This document shows, piece after piece, positions 35,591 to 47,354 of a DNA stretch of 64,000 nucleotides. Both the position numbers and the translations under genes were made by a program. Position 1 is the stretch's first letter. Every line of letters starts with the position of its first letter. This DNA is from Pyrenochaeta sp. MPI-SDFR-AT-0127 (lineage: Eukaryota; Ascomycota; Dothideomycetes; Pleosporales; Cucurbitariaceae): contig JAGTJM010000013.1 of NCBI GenBank assembly GCA_020747015.1, positions 558,001 to 622,000 on the forward strand, in the 5' to 3' direction. Below the pieces are notes generated by a model. The model ran no database searches. It was not told the DNA's origin and saw only the letters and a list, made by a program, of their open reading frames with translations.

Positions 35591-38500
35591 ATGTGGTTGC
35601 CGCCATCGCTGGCTCTGCTGGCGTCAGTGGTGATAGGCAGCCGCGCTTCCAGTCCAGGTAGCTCATTGTCTAACATCACTTACCTTGGGGCACCACGCCT
35701 CGCTCTCGACGGTGTTCTACCCATAATCAGCACTACCGAGGACTACATCCGCTCACAAACAGATCAAACGGTTGGCAAAGCTATTGGTGGTGAGAAAACG
35801 AGCCAATGTAGCCCTGCTGCGCCGTGCATTGATGGCTCTTGCTGCAATAGCGACGGTAAGTACTGGTAACGTGACTTAGCTACCGAAAACTCCTGATAAA
35901 TCTACAGGTAATTGTGGGTTCCGTCCTGAACACTGCCACCCCGCTTCCCCAGCTTCCTGTGTCTCCAATTGCGACGTTACGGCGCCGTGCGGTGAATTCA
36001 GTAAAGATGGTGAGGCAACCTGTCCCTTAAATCTATGCTGCTCGTTCTTCGGTACATGCGGCTACTCGGGCATGTTTTGTAGCGCACAATCCCAGGCAGG
36101 CGCAGGGGCACCGTGTTCAGGTAATTGTGGCCAAGCTCCCACCCCATCATGTGGCACCGGCAGGGGCACTGCTTCGCGTCGTATCGCTTATTACGAAGCA
36201 TGGTATGTTACTTCCCGTGTATTTTGATAAACAGAAAGAACCAGTCCCAGTTCTACCACTATCTTCAATTACATGCAACGGCAACTTCCTTCACAAACCA
36301 TTGGCTCATGTCATATTCTGAACTGCGCTCAATCCTCTATCTGTGCGACTCGGAACTAAAACGGCGCAGGAATTCACGTCGAAGAAAGTGTGACAAAGCT
36401 CTCCTCAATCAGATCAACGTTAACGGCCTCACTCACTTGATCCTCGCTTTTGCTACCATCGACCCAAATACTTTCGAGGTGCGCCCAATGCACCCTGATG
36501 ATGAAGCCATCTATAGGCAGTTTCTTGCGCTACCGGAGAGCGTCTCCAAGTGGATTGGTAAGTCTACTATGATACACATGATTGAAGCGCTTTAAGGAAA
36601 CCTTGATTTCGATAATGTCTTGCTATTTTCCTCCTGCCTTTTCATCGTATACTCTACTGACCCACATAAAGGAATAGGAGGATGGGAGTTTAGCGATTAT
36701 GGCGCCACCCGTCATACCTGGTCCGAGTTGGCGAAATCCGAGCGGAACCGTCAGACCTTCATTCATTCCCTCAAGCAATTTCTAGCCAAGTGGGGCTTTC
36801 GTGGCGTTGATATTGACTGGGAGTGGCCTGGTACTCCGACCCGTGGTGGAAATCCTGCCGACACACAAAATCAGGTCAAGCTGATGACAGAGTTGCGCCA
36901 CGCGCTTGGAAACGATATGGGCCTTTCTGTGGTTCTTCCAGCTCAGTATGAGTATCTGAAATATTTGGATCCAAAGGCACTTGAAGCTCAAGTTGATTTT
37001 TTCAGTATCCTAACTTATGATCTGCACGGTAGCTGAAGTGTTCTTTCATCGTACGGCTCATGCTAACAGTATCTCATAGGTTTCTGGGACGCTTTTATTC
37101 CGGGCTTGGGACCCTATATCAAACCCCATACAGATTTGAAAGAGATTGATGATGCCTTGAAGCTCCTTTGGTCAGCAGGTGTAATACCAAAGAAGATCAA
37201 TCTTGGTGTTGCCAACTATGGCCGAGGCTTCACCGTCTCTGATAAGGCTTGCGCGAAGTATGGCTGCCAGTACACGGGTCCAAGCAAGGCAGGATCCTGT
37301 ACAGAGCTTGAAGGGGTGCTTAGCCAGTGCGAGATCAAGCGAGTGATTGTCGCGAACAACCTTTCGCCCCAGATTCTTCCTGGTGGAGCCAGAGTGAAGG
37401 AGATACGCTGGGAAAACCAGTGGATTGCATACGATGATAATGACACCTTAGGTATGAAGTTGGACCTTGCAAATGATCGGTGTCTCGGTGGCACTGCGCT
37501 TTGGGCAATCGATTATGATGTTTGCGACTTAAGGTAAGACCAAACCTGTTTCCCCTGGAAGTCAAGACAATACCCTCCAGAAAATTCTGCTCTACGCCGC
37601 CAGCAACCGCATAAATCGGGAGATGAGTTTATTTCCAATTATCCCAGGAGCTAATGGATGATAGCACACCCCAGCCCGGAAGCTCTCCCATCATCTCACA
37701 GCCAGTTTTAACTTGGACATCTACTGTCAGCTCGAGCATTAGTCAGATTAGCTCTGTCCAAGGAGTTCCTGCTTGGTCAACTGATACCTCTGCCCATGCT
37801 TTCCCAACGATTCCTTTCCTTACTTCCGGAGCATCTGCATCTTCGGCTGCTTCAAGATACCCTGCATCGTCAAATACTTCTCGAATTCCTGCATCTTTAG
37901 CCACTCCGGGCGCCAGCACATTGTCAGCTATCGTAAGCAGGGCAAGTACGCCGACGAACATCCTTTCCAAATCGGAAAGCCAATCTTTACCTGGAACTGG
38001 GTCATCATCATTTACATCTAGTTCATTTTCCTCCGTTACAACAGATTTGAACTCTCAGCCATCTAGTCAATTTGGAACGCAGTCCTCCTTCAGAGTGAGC
38101 TCACCGCCGCCAAAGACTGACCCTGCTAGTCCATCTCAATATATATCCTCAGATTCTGGCAGTGTCATACTCTCAACCTCCCAGATAAACTCAGATAGCG
38201 GTCTACCCTTGGTCACTCCAACAAATGTAGTCAGCATTTCAGGAACACACCTGTCTAGACATACTAGTAACACAGCAAAGTCCATGCCTTTGATCGCCAC
38301 AAAACTACCGACAATACATTCCGTACCATCACAAACTTGGAATACTGACCGCATTGAGCAGTTTACTCTCTCGTGTCAGCCCCCATGTATATACTCGTTT
38401 CCAATCGTATCACTCCCAACGCCCATGACGATCACATTCCCTCCATATACTGAGCCGATGATCATGGTCATTGGTGGAGAGACGAAGACAACAAGTGGAA

Positions 38501-39494
38501 ATGTGCAGACAGTTGTGAATGGTGTGGTGACTGAAGTATGGATCACTTACGTCACTGTCAAAGGATGCTCGACTTCCATGTCATCGACAGTTCTAAGTGT
38601 TCCCGTAGTGGCAACTGACAAACTCACCTACTGTTCTCTGCTTATTCAGAATACTGCTGTGCGCGTTCAGCCTCGAGTTTGCGTCCCCCCACAGACAACA
38701 GTAATTAACTTGCCACCAAATCTGCATACAATTGATCAAAATGCTTGGGATACGACTGCGACCCTTACAGATCCAAACATTTTTTACTCTTGTTTGTGGG
38801 AGAATAAGCCACGAGTTACGATCAGTCCATCGGATACGCCGCGGAAACATTGCCCATTTCAGTGTCTGAATGAAAACTGGTGCAAGCTGTACTGTGATTT
38901 GCATGAGCTTCCCAGCGAAATGCCGTTACAGTGCAGCCATCATCTGTGGTGCGTACTGTGGTGGAGCCGGCCATCCACATCGCGCCCTCCTTTCTGCACC
39001 AAAGACTGTGAGAAGCCCAAGTGCAAGATGTTTGGTTGTGGTAAGTAAAGTCGTTAATTTTTTTTTGGAATTAGCTGACCTTGATCACAGGCTGTGGTTG
39101 GGAAGGACTCCCTTGGGGCCCTGGTTGTCCGGGTAACAAAGTCAAGATCCCGTGGCCCCTAGACTGGATTTTCAGGATAGTCGGTGGCCTTTTTGGTAAG
39201 AATGGTCGTTGCAGATGGTTTGGGTGCAACGGAGGTTGTGGTCCACTTGGGTGTGATGGCTTCTGTCTGAGACCAGACGGTTGCGATCCGTGCCCAGAAG
39301 AGATTTGCCCATGCCCTGACTGCGGTCCAAAACCAGGGCCCCCACCCGCCAGTGCCTGGCCTGTAGACCGGCCCCAAACTTGCGGCAAAGAGATGGAGAA
39401 GACTGTCACAGAACGTTTTGTGTATTGCGCGGAGGCCATCTCTCTCACTTCCATGATCTCATCTTCCATCGCCAAGACATCCACAACGACATGA
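35591..39494 (+). CDS. modular chitinase: ChtBD1 plus GH18, cut by a stop codon
   Basis: Seven exons are 35591-35855, 35908-36202, 36370-36557, 36672-37028, 37080-37533, 37665-39040 and 39091-39494. They give 1112 residues before TGA. A signal peptide (1-20) is followed by a hevein-type chitin-binding domain (about residues 118-150). The GH18 barrel starts at RRIAYYEAW, contains IGGWEFSD and the catalytic VDIDWEWPG near residue 300, and ends at about 510. A long Ser/Thr-rich, Cys-bearing region follows. The combination resembles fungal subgroup C, killer-toxin-like chitinases, thought to act on cell walls of self or rivals. I see no LysM module. The frame continues intact past the TGA at 39492-39494. 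Confidence 0.8.
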
Positions 39495-41051
39495 TCGACA
39501 TGTTACACTCCTTTCGATGTCGTCTTCACCGGTTGTGGCTTAATGGGGCATTCTTCAACTACAACGGCAACAGTCACTGAATCTAACACGCTCTCTGATG
39601 GCCCAGCTTGTACTCGAGCTCCACTTTCCCTTGATGACGATGAAGGAGACAACGTTCCCATCGAGGACGGTCGTTGGTCTTCCAGGCTCACCTTTGCATC
39701 AAACAAATCCAGTGTTGCTGCTCCGGTGACAGCCAGCTCATCCAGCGTCCCTAGTCAATCCACTATCTCTCGGTCCACAGGGCTTTCCCCATCTTTTCCG
39801 GTCAGCTCGTCAACGTCATCCTTCCCGATCAATCCAGTCAGTACAATAGTTCAGATCCCGAGCATATCGCGTCCTTCAATAATGCCCAGCAGTTCAATTC
39901 CAGTTTCAGGGAACAACTGCCAGGAGAACAATTGTTCATGCTGCCCGAAGTACTTCAATTGGTGTGTTAGTACGCGCTGCAAACAGGATGGTTCAGACGC
40001 TGAATGGTGTGCTGAACGTTGTGTGAGGGATATGTGCGACGCTCCTAACTCTCCGAGGGCTTGCAACACCAGCCCATGCCGCCACATAGCATGCCCAAGG
40101 GACAAGGACGCGATTGGTCCGCTTGCTAGTAATTTCACGACCGTACTATCCTACTCCATGACGACGAAGACTATGACACTAATAGCACCGTCGACAATCC
40201 CTCGACCCTCAGGAAACTGCGAGAAATGTGGTACAGCTTTCGAAAAATGCATTGAGAAAACTTGCACATCGTGGGACAACGTATCCAAATTGATTGGCTG
40301 TACGCAAGACTGTCTAGGCACTCTTTGCCATGATGTAGACAAGTCACCTATGGATTGTCATATAGGCTGGCCATGTGAACATAATGCATGCCCTCCTCGA
40401 ATCAGGGGCTGGGATTTGGCGGCTCCCTTTACCACAGTTGTTTCATCCGGTACAATGACTTTCACTGTCACTGCACCGACGGCAGTGACACGAACGCCTA
40501 CCACTTCTTTTGCAGCTAGTACATCGACCTTATACACAAAACAGCCAGATTCCACACCAGGCCCAATGGACCTGTACGGGCGCTGGAAGGTCAATATCAA
40601 CCAGTGGATGGAGCGTGACCGCGCGGGGATTTCTTGGACTCTCTATGACCCTAACGGAAACCAAGCTGGAGACGGTGGAGCTACTGGCGTAAATCTACGC
40701 GAGATCAAAGACTACATTGAATCTAAGAATCGCGGCCCGTCGCATTCGATGCTCTTTGGCATTCGGGTCACAGTCACAGACCCATTGAATATCGACAAAG
40801 CGCGGGTGAACTTCGCAATCGAGAAGGAGATACCCGACTGCTTCAATGGAGTCGTCAGATGTTCGCCTTCGTTCCAGACGGAAGACAGGATTGAAAAGAA
40901 CCCTTTCCGGGTAGAGAGTTGCTTCGATAAATGCAAGAACTCGAAGCTGGTGCCATCGGATCTGTGGTGCGATGATCTAAATGATGCCATGTGGTTGCCA
41001 AATAATGCAGGGTTCTTACGTAACTTTTGGTGTGGGTTCAAAGGTTTCTAG
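39495..41051 (+). pseudogene. C-terminal part of the chitinase after an in-frame TGA
   Basis: The same frame runs on for 518 codons beyond the TGA. It begins with a Cys-containing TPFDVVFTGCG segment that reads as a natural continuation of the Thr-rich region. It then has Ser/Thr-rich linkers and two similar Cys-rich modules near 39910-40100 and 40200-40400 (patterns CxxCGTAFEKCIEKTC and CPKYFNWCVSTRC). A folded C-terminal domain of about 160 residues ends it. It has no signal peptide of its own. The first in-frame ATG is at 39543. An independent gene is possible but less likely than one interrupted chitinase. Confidence 0.65.
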
Positions 41052-41301
41052 GCATCGATAATGGTGCATGGGTGGCGCAAACATGGGCAAATGATCCATA
41101 ACTGTGGTATCAAATTCTCTCACAGTAGTGTGCATATTGATATGGTGGATTTTAATTCACTTGATTTACAAAGATGGTGGGTACCTGTCTCTCCAAAGAT
41201 AGTAGTACAAATCTCGGAATCGTTCCAAACCTGCTTCGATTGTCAGTAACCGTGATAAATGCTCTCAGATCCGAATCTGCCCTTTCTATGTCCGTATGAA
41301 G

Positions 41302-42090
41302 CTATATCCGAATCCCTGGCTTTATACTTTTGAAATGTGCTATGATCCAAGACTTGAAACAAGGGAAACTGACGACAGCCCGCACAGGATGTGAAAGAGT
41401 ATTGGAACGACAACCAATGTCACAGGAAAGCACATTGCTCCAAGAATGGCTCCGCATATAACCCAATCGAGGCAGTACCATAAGTCGAAAGCCAGAAGGC
41501 TCGATACGAGCAGTGCAATTTGTAGCTACCAACATGCCCGATTCGACATCATGGTATTCCAATATTGTTGTCATGCCCATTTTGCGCTCGGTAGCCACAA
41601 GACCGATCATATGATAGAGCATACATGTACTAGCGAAGTACATCGGCGTGGCGAGCATGTATTTAACCATAGGCATCCGCGAGTCTTACGCGATCGTTAT
41701 TTTTACGCTGCTATTTGACCTAAATGGATATTCCTATATCGCGTAGTCTAAAGTCGCTGCTTGACCGAGAGCGTTTGAAGGGCATTAGCAAGATCAATAG
41801 CATGTTGAAGTGGCAAGCTATGCACTTGGGCGTCGTTCGCATCTGAGTCGGCGAATAAAATTGTACCATAGAGGCCTCGAGATGGGGAAGCTGAGTGGAT
41901 GTTCATGACCAGGGACTGGGTGACTTGCATCGATAACCCTCTGAGTCTGATCACTAGAGGATTTGGTACCGAAAACCACGCGATCGCAGTCTTCGTTGGC
42001 TGAAGTCAAGACATTGGATAGAGGCCGGATGAAGCGCAATTGGCCAAGTCCACGTTTAGATCCTTGAGATGAAAGTTTTGGCAAGGCATC
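41302..42090 (-). pseudogene. 5' fragment of an ABCA-type ABC transporter
   Basis: Several minus-strand frames match, in the right order, the N-terminal half of fungal ABCA-like transporters. These include a luminal-loop segment with GLYGTILFADSD and LPLQHAIDLA (about 41770-41900). Then come helices with LVATERKMGMTTILE and, after a shift of frame near 41530, a helix with LLAFDLWYCLDWVI. Frames change at least twice, there is no start, and neither ATP-binding cassette is present. It is therefore a decayed, truncated copy with no sign of function. Confidence 0.55.
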
Positions 42091-42766
42091 TAAATTGTCA
42101 GTATGCTATAGTGTATTGTTATTGTCGAGCTAGAACAGTGCGTACGATAAAGCACAACTAGTAGTGAGGGAGAATTTCACGAAGAGGAGCATGTAGCCAG
42201 TGTCTAAGGACCGTTATGCGAATGGATGTTCTTATTTGGCACCAAAGAAGACCCATCGTGGACATGGTAAGAGTGGTTCGAGCATTTTCGACCTATAGCT
42301 TTCGTGAGCGGCGCAGGTGTACATTTCGGTTGCAAGCGATAATTCCTTCGCAGCCCACATCATGAGGTGCGCTATATATCGATGTTTTGCGTGCGCGCAC
42401 AATTGCGCACGATGTCTATACGGAATTCCGCATCCATAGGAATGAACATTGGTGTCGGAGCATCGGAATTCCGAATCCGCTGGAAAACAGCCGTTTCAGT
42501 GGCTGCCGCAGCACCGATAAACCAATAATAGTGCCCCAGTAAGTCGGCACTTACATATATCAGTCAGCATGTTCCCTGCGAAAGGCTTCGCACACGGCAT
42601 AAGACCGACGGCTCGCGCGTAATCATTAACCCCACCAGTGCAGCAATAAATACAAACGTAAGCCCAAAGCCAAGCTTATGTAGTACGTCTTTGTTGATCT
42701 CAAAATGAACATTTCATGTATCATCGCTGAACATTAAAGATATTATGTGCGACCCAGACCCTCAAT
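42091..42766. promoter_or_regulatory. spacer upstream of Zn2Cys6 gene with two CGGAATTCCG palindromes
   Basis: Two perfect CGGAATTCCG palindromes lie at 42421-42430 and 42464-42473, about 300 bp upstream of a Zn2Cys6 gene. Zn2Cys6 proteins typically bind paired CGG triplets, so self-regulation is plausible. A GC-rich inverted stretch, GTGCGCGCACAATTGCGCAC, lies at 42391-42410. Confidence 0.45.
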
Positions 42767-44628
42767 ATGACTACACGAACCAACAGGCAACGAGAAATGA
42801 AAGCTTGTACACCATGTGCTAAGCTTAAGATCAAGTGCGAATTAAGACGCACGGATGACAAGTGCAAGCGGTGCGTTCCGTGACACATCAAATATGTGCG
42901 TGTAGAATTCATGCTAAATAGCGCGAAAAGGTGTATCCGACTAGGTAAACAGTGCGAACGCCAGGCACCTGGAGCGCATAGCAGCAAAGGTACTCCGGTA
43001 CATGAGTCGGCAACCGCGTAAGAGTACCTATTCAATTGAGCGCCCAGACTTAGCTAAGAATTGTCCAGCGACGTGCTCCAACTGAGAGCCGCATCAAATC
43101 CCATATCGCAATCGCTTCGCACAGTGGCCCCGACTTTCCGTGTTTCGTTAGCTCCAATGATCCAACCAAGCCAATCGCCGCTGTCCGAATCAGGCGGTCT
43201 CTGGCCAAATGAACAAGATGCTATCGACATGCTAAGGTTGTTCCAACTCGAGATGAGCTATCTGTTCCCATTTGTCGTAGTCCCATGGCACGTTACTCCA
43301 AGTGAGCTACGGGATGCAGAGCCCCTTCTCTATACCGCTATTATGATGGCTGCAAGTCAGAGCAACAGATCTCGTCAATTGCGCCTAGCTCAAGTGTTCC
43401 GGGAAGAGGTAAGCCGAGCAGTATTAGTAGATGGTGAAAAGCGTTTGGGAATTGTTCAAGCTATCTTAGTATATATAGCGTGGTAAGTAGGGTTCAAGGA
43501 CAGCATCTGATACCTATAAGCTAGATTTGCTGATTTTAAGACTCTTTGTAGGAATCATGTACATGTAAAGATTGGCCATCAGGTCATTGTACAACTCCAT
43601 CTGGCGATAGCACAAATAACGGAATTAGAACTAGATAGGAATCCACGACAGCCGTCGCGTGTAGCAGTGGGAGCGTTTCGGGCCCTTGAAAAGGATGCAT
43701 CTGAAGTATCCCCTAGGACTCTAGACGAGAGAAGAGCGTTTCTTGGAGCCTTGTGGGTAGCTTCGATGTTCGTATTATGAGCACCTACTTTTTTCATGCA
43801 CTCACATCAAGTAGAATTAAAGCGTGTCTTAAAGACATCCAAGGGCTTGAGTTTACCGCCTACGTTCAAGAGTGTTGCACGGTACTCGAAGAGGCACAAG
43901 ACACACCGAACGATTTCTATCTTGTTCAGCTTATCAGATCACAAAGTCTTGTGGATAGAGTGAGCAAAATACTTTACGCGGACGAAAAGCTTCCGATCAT
44001 GACACCGGCGTTGTCGATGACGATTTCGATCTTGGAGAAAGAGATTCAAAAACAAGAGGTCTCAGCTTGGTTAAACTCCCGTTGTACGCCCTTTCTGAAA
44101 TTGCAGCACAATATGCTCAAACTTCATCTCTATAAAATTGTGTTGGACGATTACCTTTTCCAGCCGCAATCTTCGCATGCCCTATTACGATCAAATCTTC
44201 TGATCTCATGTTTCCATACTGTCGAAACTCTGCTCCAATGCTTTATAAGCCTCCCGTCTCTGACAGTGCTGTGTTTGCCCTTCACCAATTGGGCCATGGT
44301 TGGTCACGGAATGTTTGTCCTTTCGCGTGCCATCGATGTCCAGCATGGAAACTATGGCACCACAGCCCTGTCTGGTGCTCTGAGTCTGCGAGAACTCTAT
44401 CACAGCGCTGGTGAAAAGTTGGATGAAGTGATGGCTGCGGGAAGCAAGGAGTTACCCCCAAGGAGTCTTCCTGAGCCTTTCGAGCAGATGGCTGTTAAAT
44501 TGAAGGAGATGGGCCAGGTTCCCCAAAGGAACACACTGAACCCAGAACGGCTGTGGGAGAGCACGGTCAATGGAAATGAGATGAATTTCACCAGCTTTGA
44601 TTGGGGCTATGAAATGTGGGGAGTTTAG
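42767..44628 (+). pseudogene. Zn2Cys6 transcription factor with a frameshift
   Basis: Exons 42767-42870, 42931-42989, 43059-43482 and 43552 onward join in frame. The zinc cluster (CTPCAKLKIKC then CKRCIRLGKQC) is interrupted by the first intron, a common placement. The middle region contains a pattern usual in fungal regulators of secondary metabolism (ALWVAS, then STYFFHALTS). Between 43755 and 43777 the frame shifts: the first frame stops at 43778-43780, and a second frame carries on with good coding character to 44628. No intron explains it. This is either a one-base sequence error or a real lesion that removes the C-terminal half. Confidence 0.75.
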
Positions 44629-45329
44629 CGCAAAATTGCGGATGATACGTTCATAGATGATAGGCTAGGTGCGTCCAAGATATCGCGCCAGAAAACCTTG
44701 CCCTCTACTCATCGTTGTTTTTTCATTGTCATGTTGAAAGACACTCATTAACAGCATTCAATCACAAAACCTGGGAGCTCAGATCCTCCGACTACCATGT
44801 GCTGATGACTTTTCATGCCCGTGCCATAGCATCTGAAGGCAACGATATAGATTAGGAGCAGATCCTAGCGCTCGTCTTGAGCTTTTTCCAAGTTCAGGTT
44901 CCATATTCAATTTCCTGCGCCACCTTGGTTGCAGTCATACGCCCTTTTCTTGGGTCGTGCGGCAGAAGGGCGCCACATTTCCCGAATTGGACAAGCGCGC
45001 ACGGGACACCGTCTTTCATCCTGATTCAGCTGTCAGGGGCGACGAATGTTATGTACAAAGCCGATAATGTGTCAAAAGGGCGCTGTAGTTCCGCCTTTGC
45101 GTTCATTTGAGGTTTGATCTGAATGCCGTTGCCTGGTAAAGCCTCCGCCACCAATCTTGTCTGCCTCGCTATAAAAGCATGCCGTGGTTCCTAGCTTTGG
45201 AGAGCATCGCGAACTTGGTAGAAATACCAGTTCCCAGATCGCAACCCTCTTTCTCTTCGCTCCGGTTTCCGACTCTTGTCTATTGTATTACCAACTCATG
45301 TGCAGCATTCACTACACTTGGTCGCAAAC
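44629..45329. other. spacer, promoter of the E2-like/F-box gene
   Basis: This 701-bp region lies between two plus-strand genes. No gene is supported. Confidence 0.35.
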
Positions 45330-47354
45330 ATGTCCCCCAGGCCAGCCATCAGTGTATCCAGCTCCCTGCAGCGTCGCCTTCTCAACGACATTGCTGAGGT
45401 TCAGAAATCTCCATACCCAAATGTTCACTTGTATGTTAACGATGCCAACATGCAAAATGTCTGCCTTATCCTCACGCCTGAGCACGAGGATCCGTTGCAC
45501 CTTACCATCGACTTCCCACACGACTACCCGCTACGTGCGCCGACAGTCACGATACAGAGTAGAGTTTTGCACCCGAACGTGTTTGGCAACTACATTTGCG
45601 CCACCATCCTGAACACGGATGAGGGCTGGACATCAGCTTACACGTTGAAGGGCATCATCATCCAGCTGCTCAGTTTCTTCTCCAGTGACTCGGTTGAGCA
45701 AGACTATGGGGGGACTATCATCAACTTGGCAAAGTACCGTCGGCAAAGGGCGGCCAAGTGGACCTCCTGCGATCCCAGGTATTGCGACCACTGGAGTTGC
45801 GACCAGTGGAGTATCGGCTACACATGCCATGTTTGTGCATTTAGACCAGGCTGGGCTCCTCCACCGCTCGATACTACCTCTACACGACCCACATCCATCA
45901 CTCATACAAATTCGAAGGTATCGAAGTTGTTCGCTCTACCGGACGAGATTGTGCTGCTGCTCCTAAACGAACTCGAAACATGCGACGTATTCGCCTTCGC
46001 CGATGCAGTTCCCACAATCAAAAAAATGGTGTTCTCCTACGACTTCATCCGAATTCGTGAGCTACAGTGCTTCTGCCTTAAGAAATCTATCATGGACGCC
46101 AAGCTCGGCATCGGTATTTCCATAGAAGGAGGCCGGCGGCCGGTCTTTCGCTCTGAATTCGACCTGTTAAGCCAGGAGGCTTTCGTTCATCACGGCGTAA
46201 GAACAAGCATTCAGGGTGTTCATTTTGTCAAGTGGCTGCCGCTGCCACTCAGTCGACGACACTGGAATCAAGTGAAGACAAACGCCACGGTCTGCTTGAA
46301 ATCTATTCACGAGTATGCCCGTATGCCGCAGCAGCAGCCCAGCCACATTGATGTGCTCTATTATTTCATGAATAATATTGTCGTTCAATTTTCCGCAGAT
46401 GCAGAAAAGGGCTACAATCGTCCGGATGCACGGAGTACGCTTAGCTATGCGTCTGAGAAGGCTGTAGAAGCCTACTTTGGCCTGTTCCACTTGCTACTTT
46501 GCTTAGCGATCGACAATCCTGCCATAATTGCTAGCGCAAACCGCATCGTAGATCGCTTTTTAGCTGGCCCACGGTCAAAAGCCTACTTTCCTGATCTAGG
46601 GCATGTCCTTGTCGCGGCGCTCATATCTAAAGCTGGCCTGACAGAAGAGCTCACTTTTCATATCATTAAGGAAGCAATTCTCCGTAATGTTGTCTGGATG
46701 CTGGACACTCAAGGTGCTGGCATGGCTGAACTAGCATACCTGGAGCCGTCTACTGTGTCCGACTATCGTCTCGTTATGACGTTCAATGCCTCGCCGACGT
46801 CATACCGCCTACTCATGTTCCTCAAGCTATTCAGTTCCGCGGCTCGCGCGCCGAATAAATCGCTTACGGAGCTTAGGGACGAATTATTTGATACACATAG
46901 TGCGCCACCGCCAGGAACATCAGCGGCCATGGCTCAGCGCATCCGCAGCATTCGCGAAATCAATAGTTTCCCGAAATTTCTGACAGCGATGGGGATACAA
47001 ATCATGCCAAATAAAGCCGAGTTTACGTCGTTTCTCCGTCGAACGATTATGGATAGTGTGAAAGCAGGATACTCGCGCATGCCTATGAGCCAGAGCCAGC
47101 TGTACATGATCCGAAAGATACGTGAGCGTCATGTTCAGGTGGCAGAGGGTGTGAATATCACACCTGCACTGGAGCGCTGGTTTAATCACGGAGAGAAATG
47201 GTTCAAAAATGGGTATAGTGGGCGACCGACGTTCTTTCCCCAAGCAGGCAACAATGGGACTGGACGAGGGCAGCGGGAACGTGGTGCACATCCCAGCTCA
47301 CGAGGTCATACACGAGGGCGTGGAAGGGGACGGGGAAGAGGTGGTTACGCGTAG
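45330..47354 (+). CDS. E2-like (UBC) domain fused to F-box and RGG tail
   Basis: This single-exon gene encodes 674 residues from the ATG at 45330. Residues about 10-140 form a ubiquitin-conjugating (E2) fold, with the HPN motif at 81-83 and the candidate catalytic Cys at 90. A cluster of five cysteines (147-169) follows and could bind zinc. An F-box-like segment (about 200-232) starts LFALPDEIVLLLLNELE. The long remainder is helical without a name I can give. The tail (about 640-674) is rich in Arg-Gly repeats, as in RNA-binding proteins. E2 enzymes pass ubiquitin to substrates, while F-box proteins recruit substrates to SCF ligases; having both on one chain is unusual. Paralogous families of this kind may exist in fungi. 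Confidence 0.8.
   Translation: MSPRPAISVSSSLQRRLLNDIAEVQKSPYPNVHLYVNDANMQNVCLILTPEHEDPLHLTIDFPHDYPLRAPTVTIQSRVLHPNVFGNYICATILNTDEGWTSAYTLKGIIIQLLSFFSSDSVEQDYGGTIINLAKYRRQRAAKWTSCDPRYCDHWSCDQWSIGYTCHVCAFRPGWAPPPLDTTSTRPTSITHTNSKVSKLFALPDEIVLLLLNELETCDVFAFADAVPTIKKMVFSYDFIRIRELQCFCLKKSIMDAKLGIGISIEGGRRPVFRSEFDLLSQEAFVHHGVRTSIQGVHFVKWLPLPLSRRHWNQVKTNATVCLKSIHEYARMPQQQPSHIDVLYYFMNNIVVQFSADAEKGYNRPDARSTLSYASEKAVEAYFGLFHLLLCLAIDNPAIIASANRIVDRFLAGPRSKAYFPDLGHVLVAALISKAGLTEELTFHIIKEAILRNVVWMLDTQGAGMAELAYLEPSTVSDYRLVMTFNASPTSYRLLMFLKLFSSAARAPNKSLTELRDELFDTHSAPPPGTSAAMAQRIRSIREINSFPKFLTAMGIQIMPNKAEFTSFLRRTIMDSVKAGYSRMPMSQSQLYMIRKIRERHVQVAEGVNITPALERWFNHGEKWFKNGYSGRPTFFPQAGNNGTGRGQRERGAHPSSRGHTRGRGRGRGRGGYA

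Noticed and set aside
37533..37664. Suspected frame break between the GH18 barrel and the Ser/Thr-rich region
   Set aside because: A 131-nt intron from GTAAGA at 37534 to the TAG at 37664 joins the two in phase 2.
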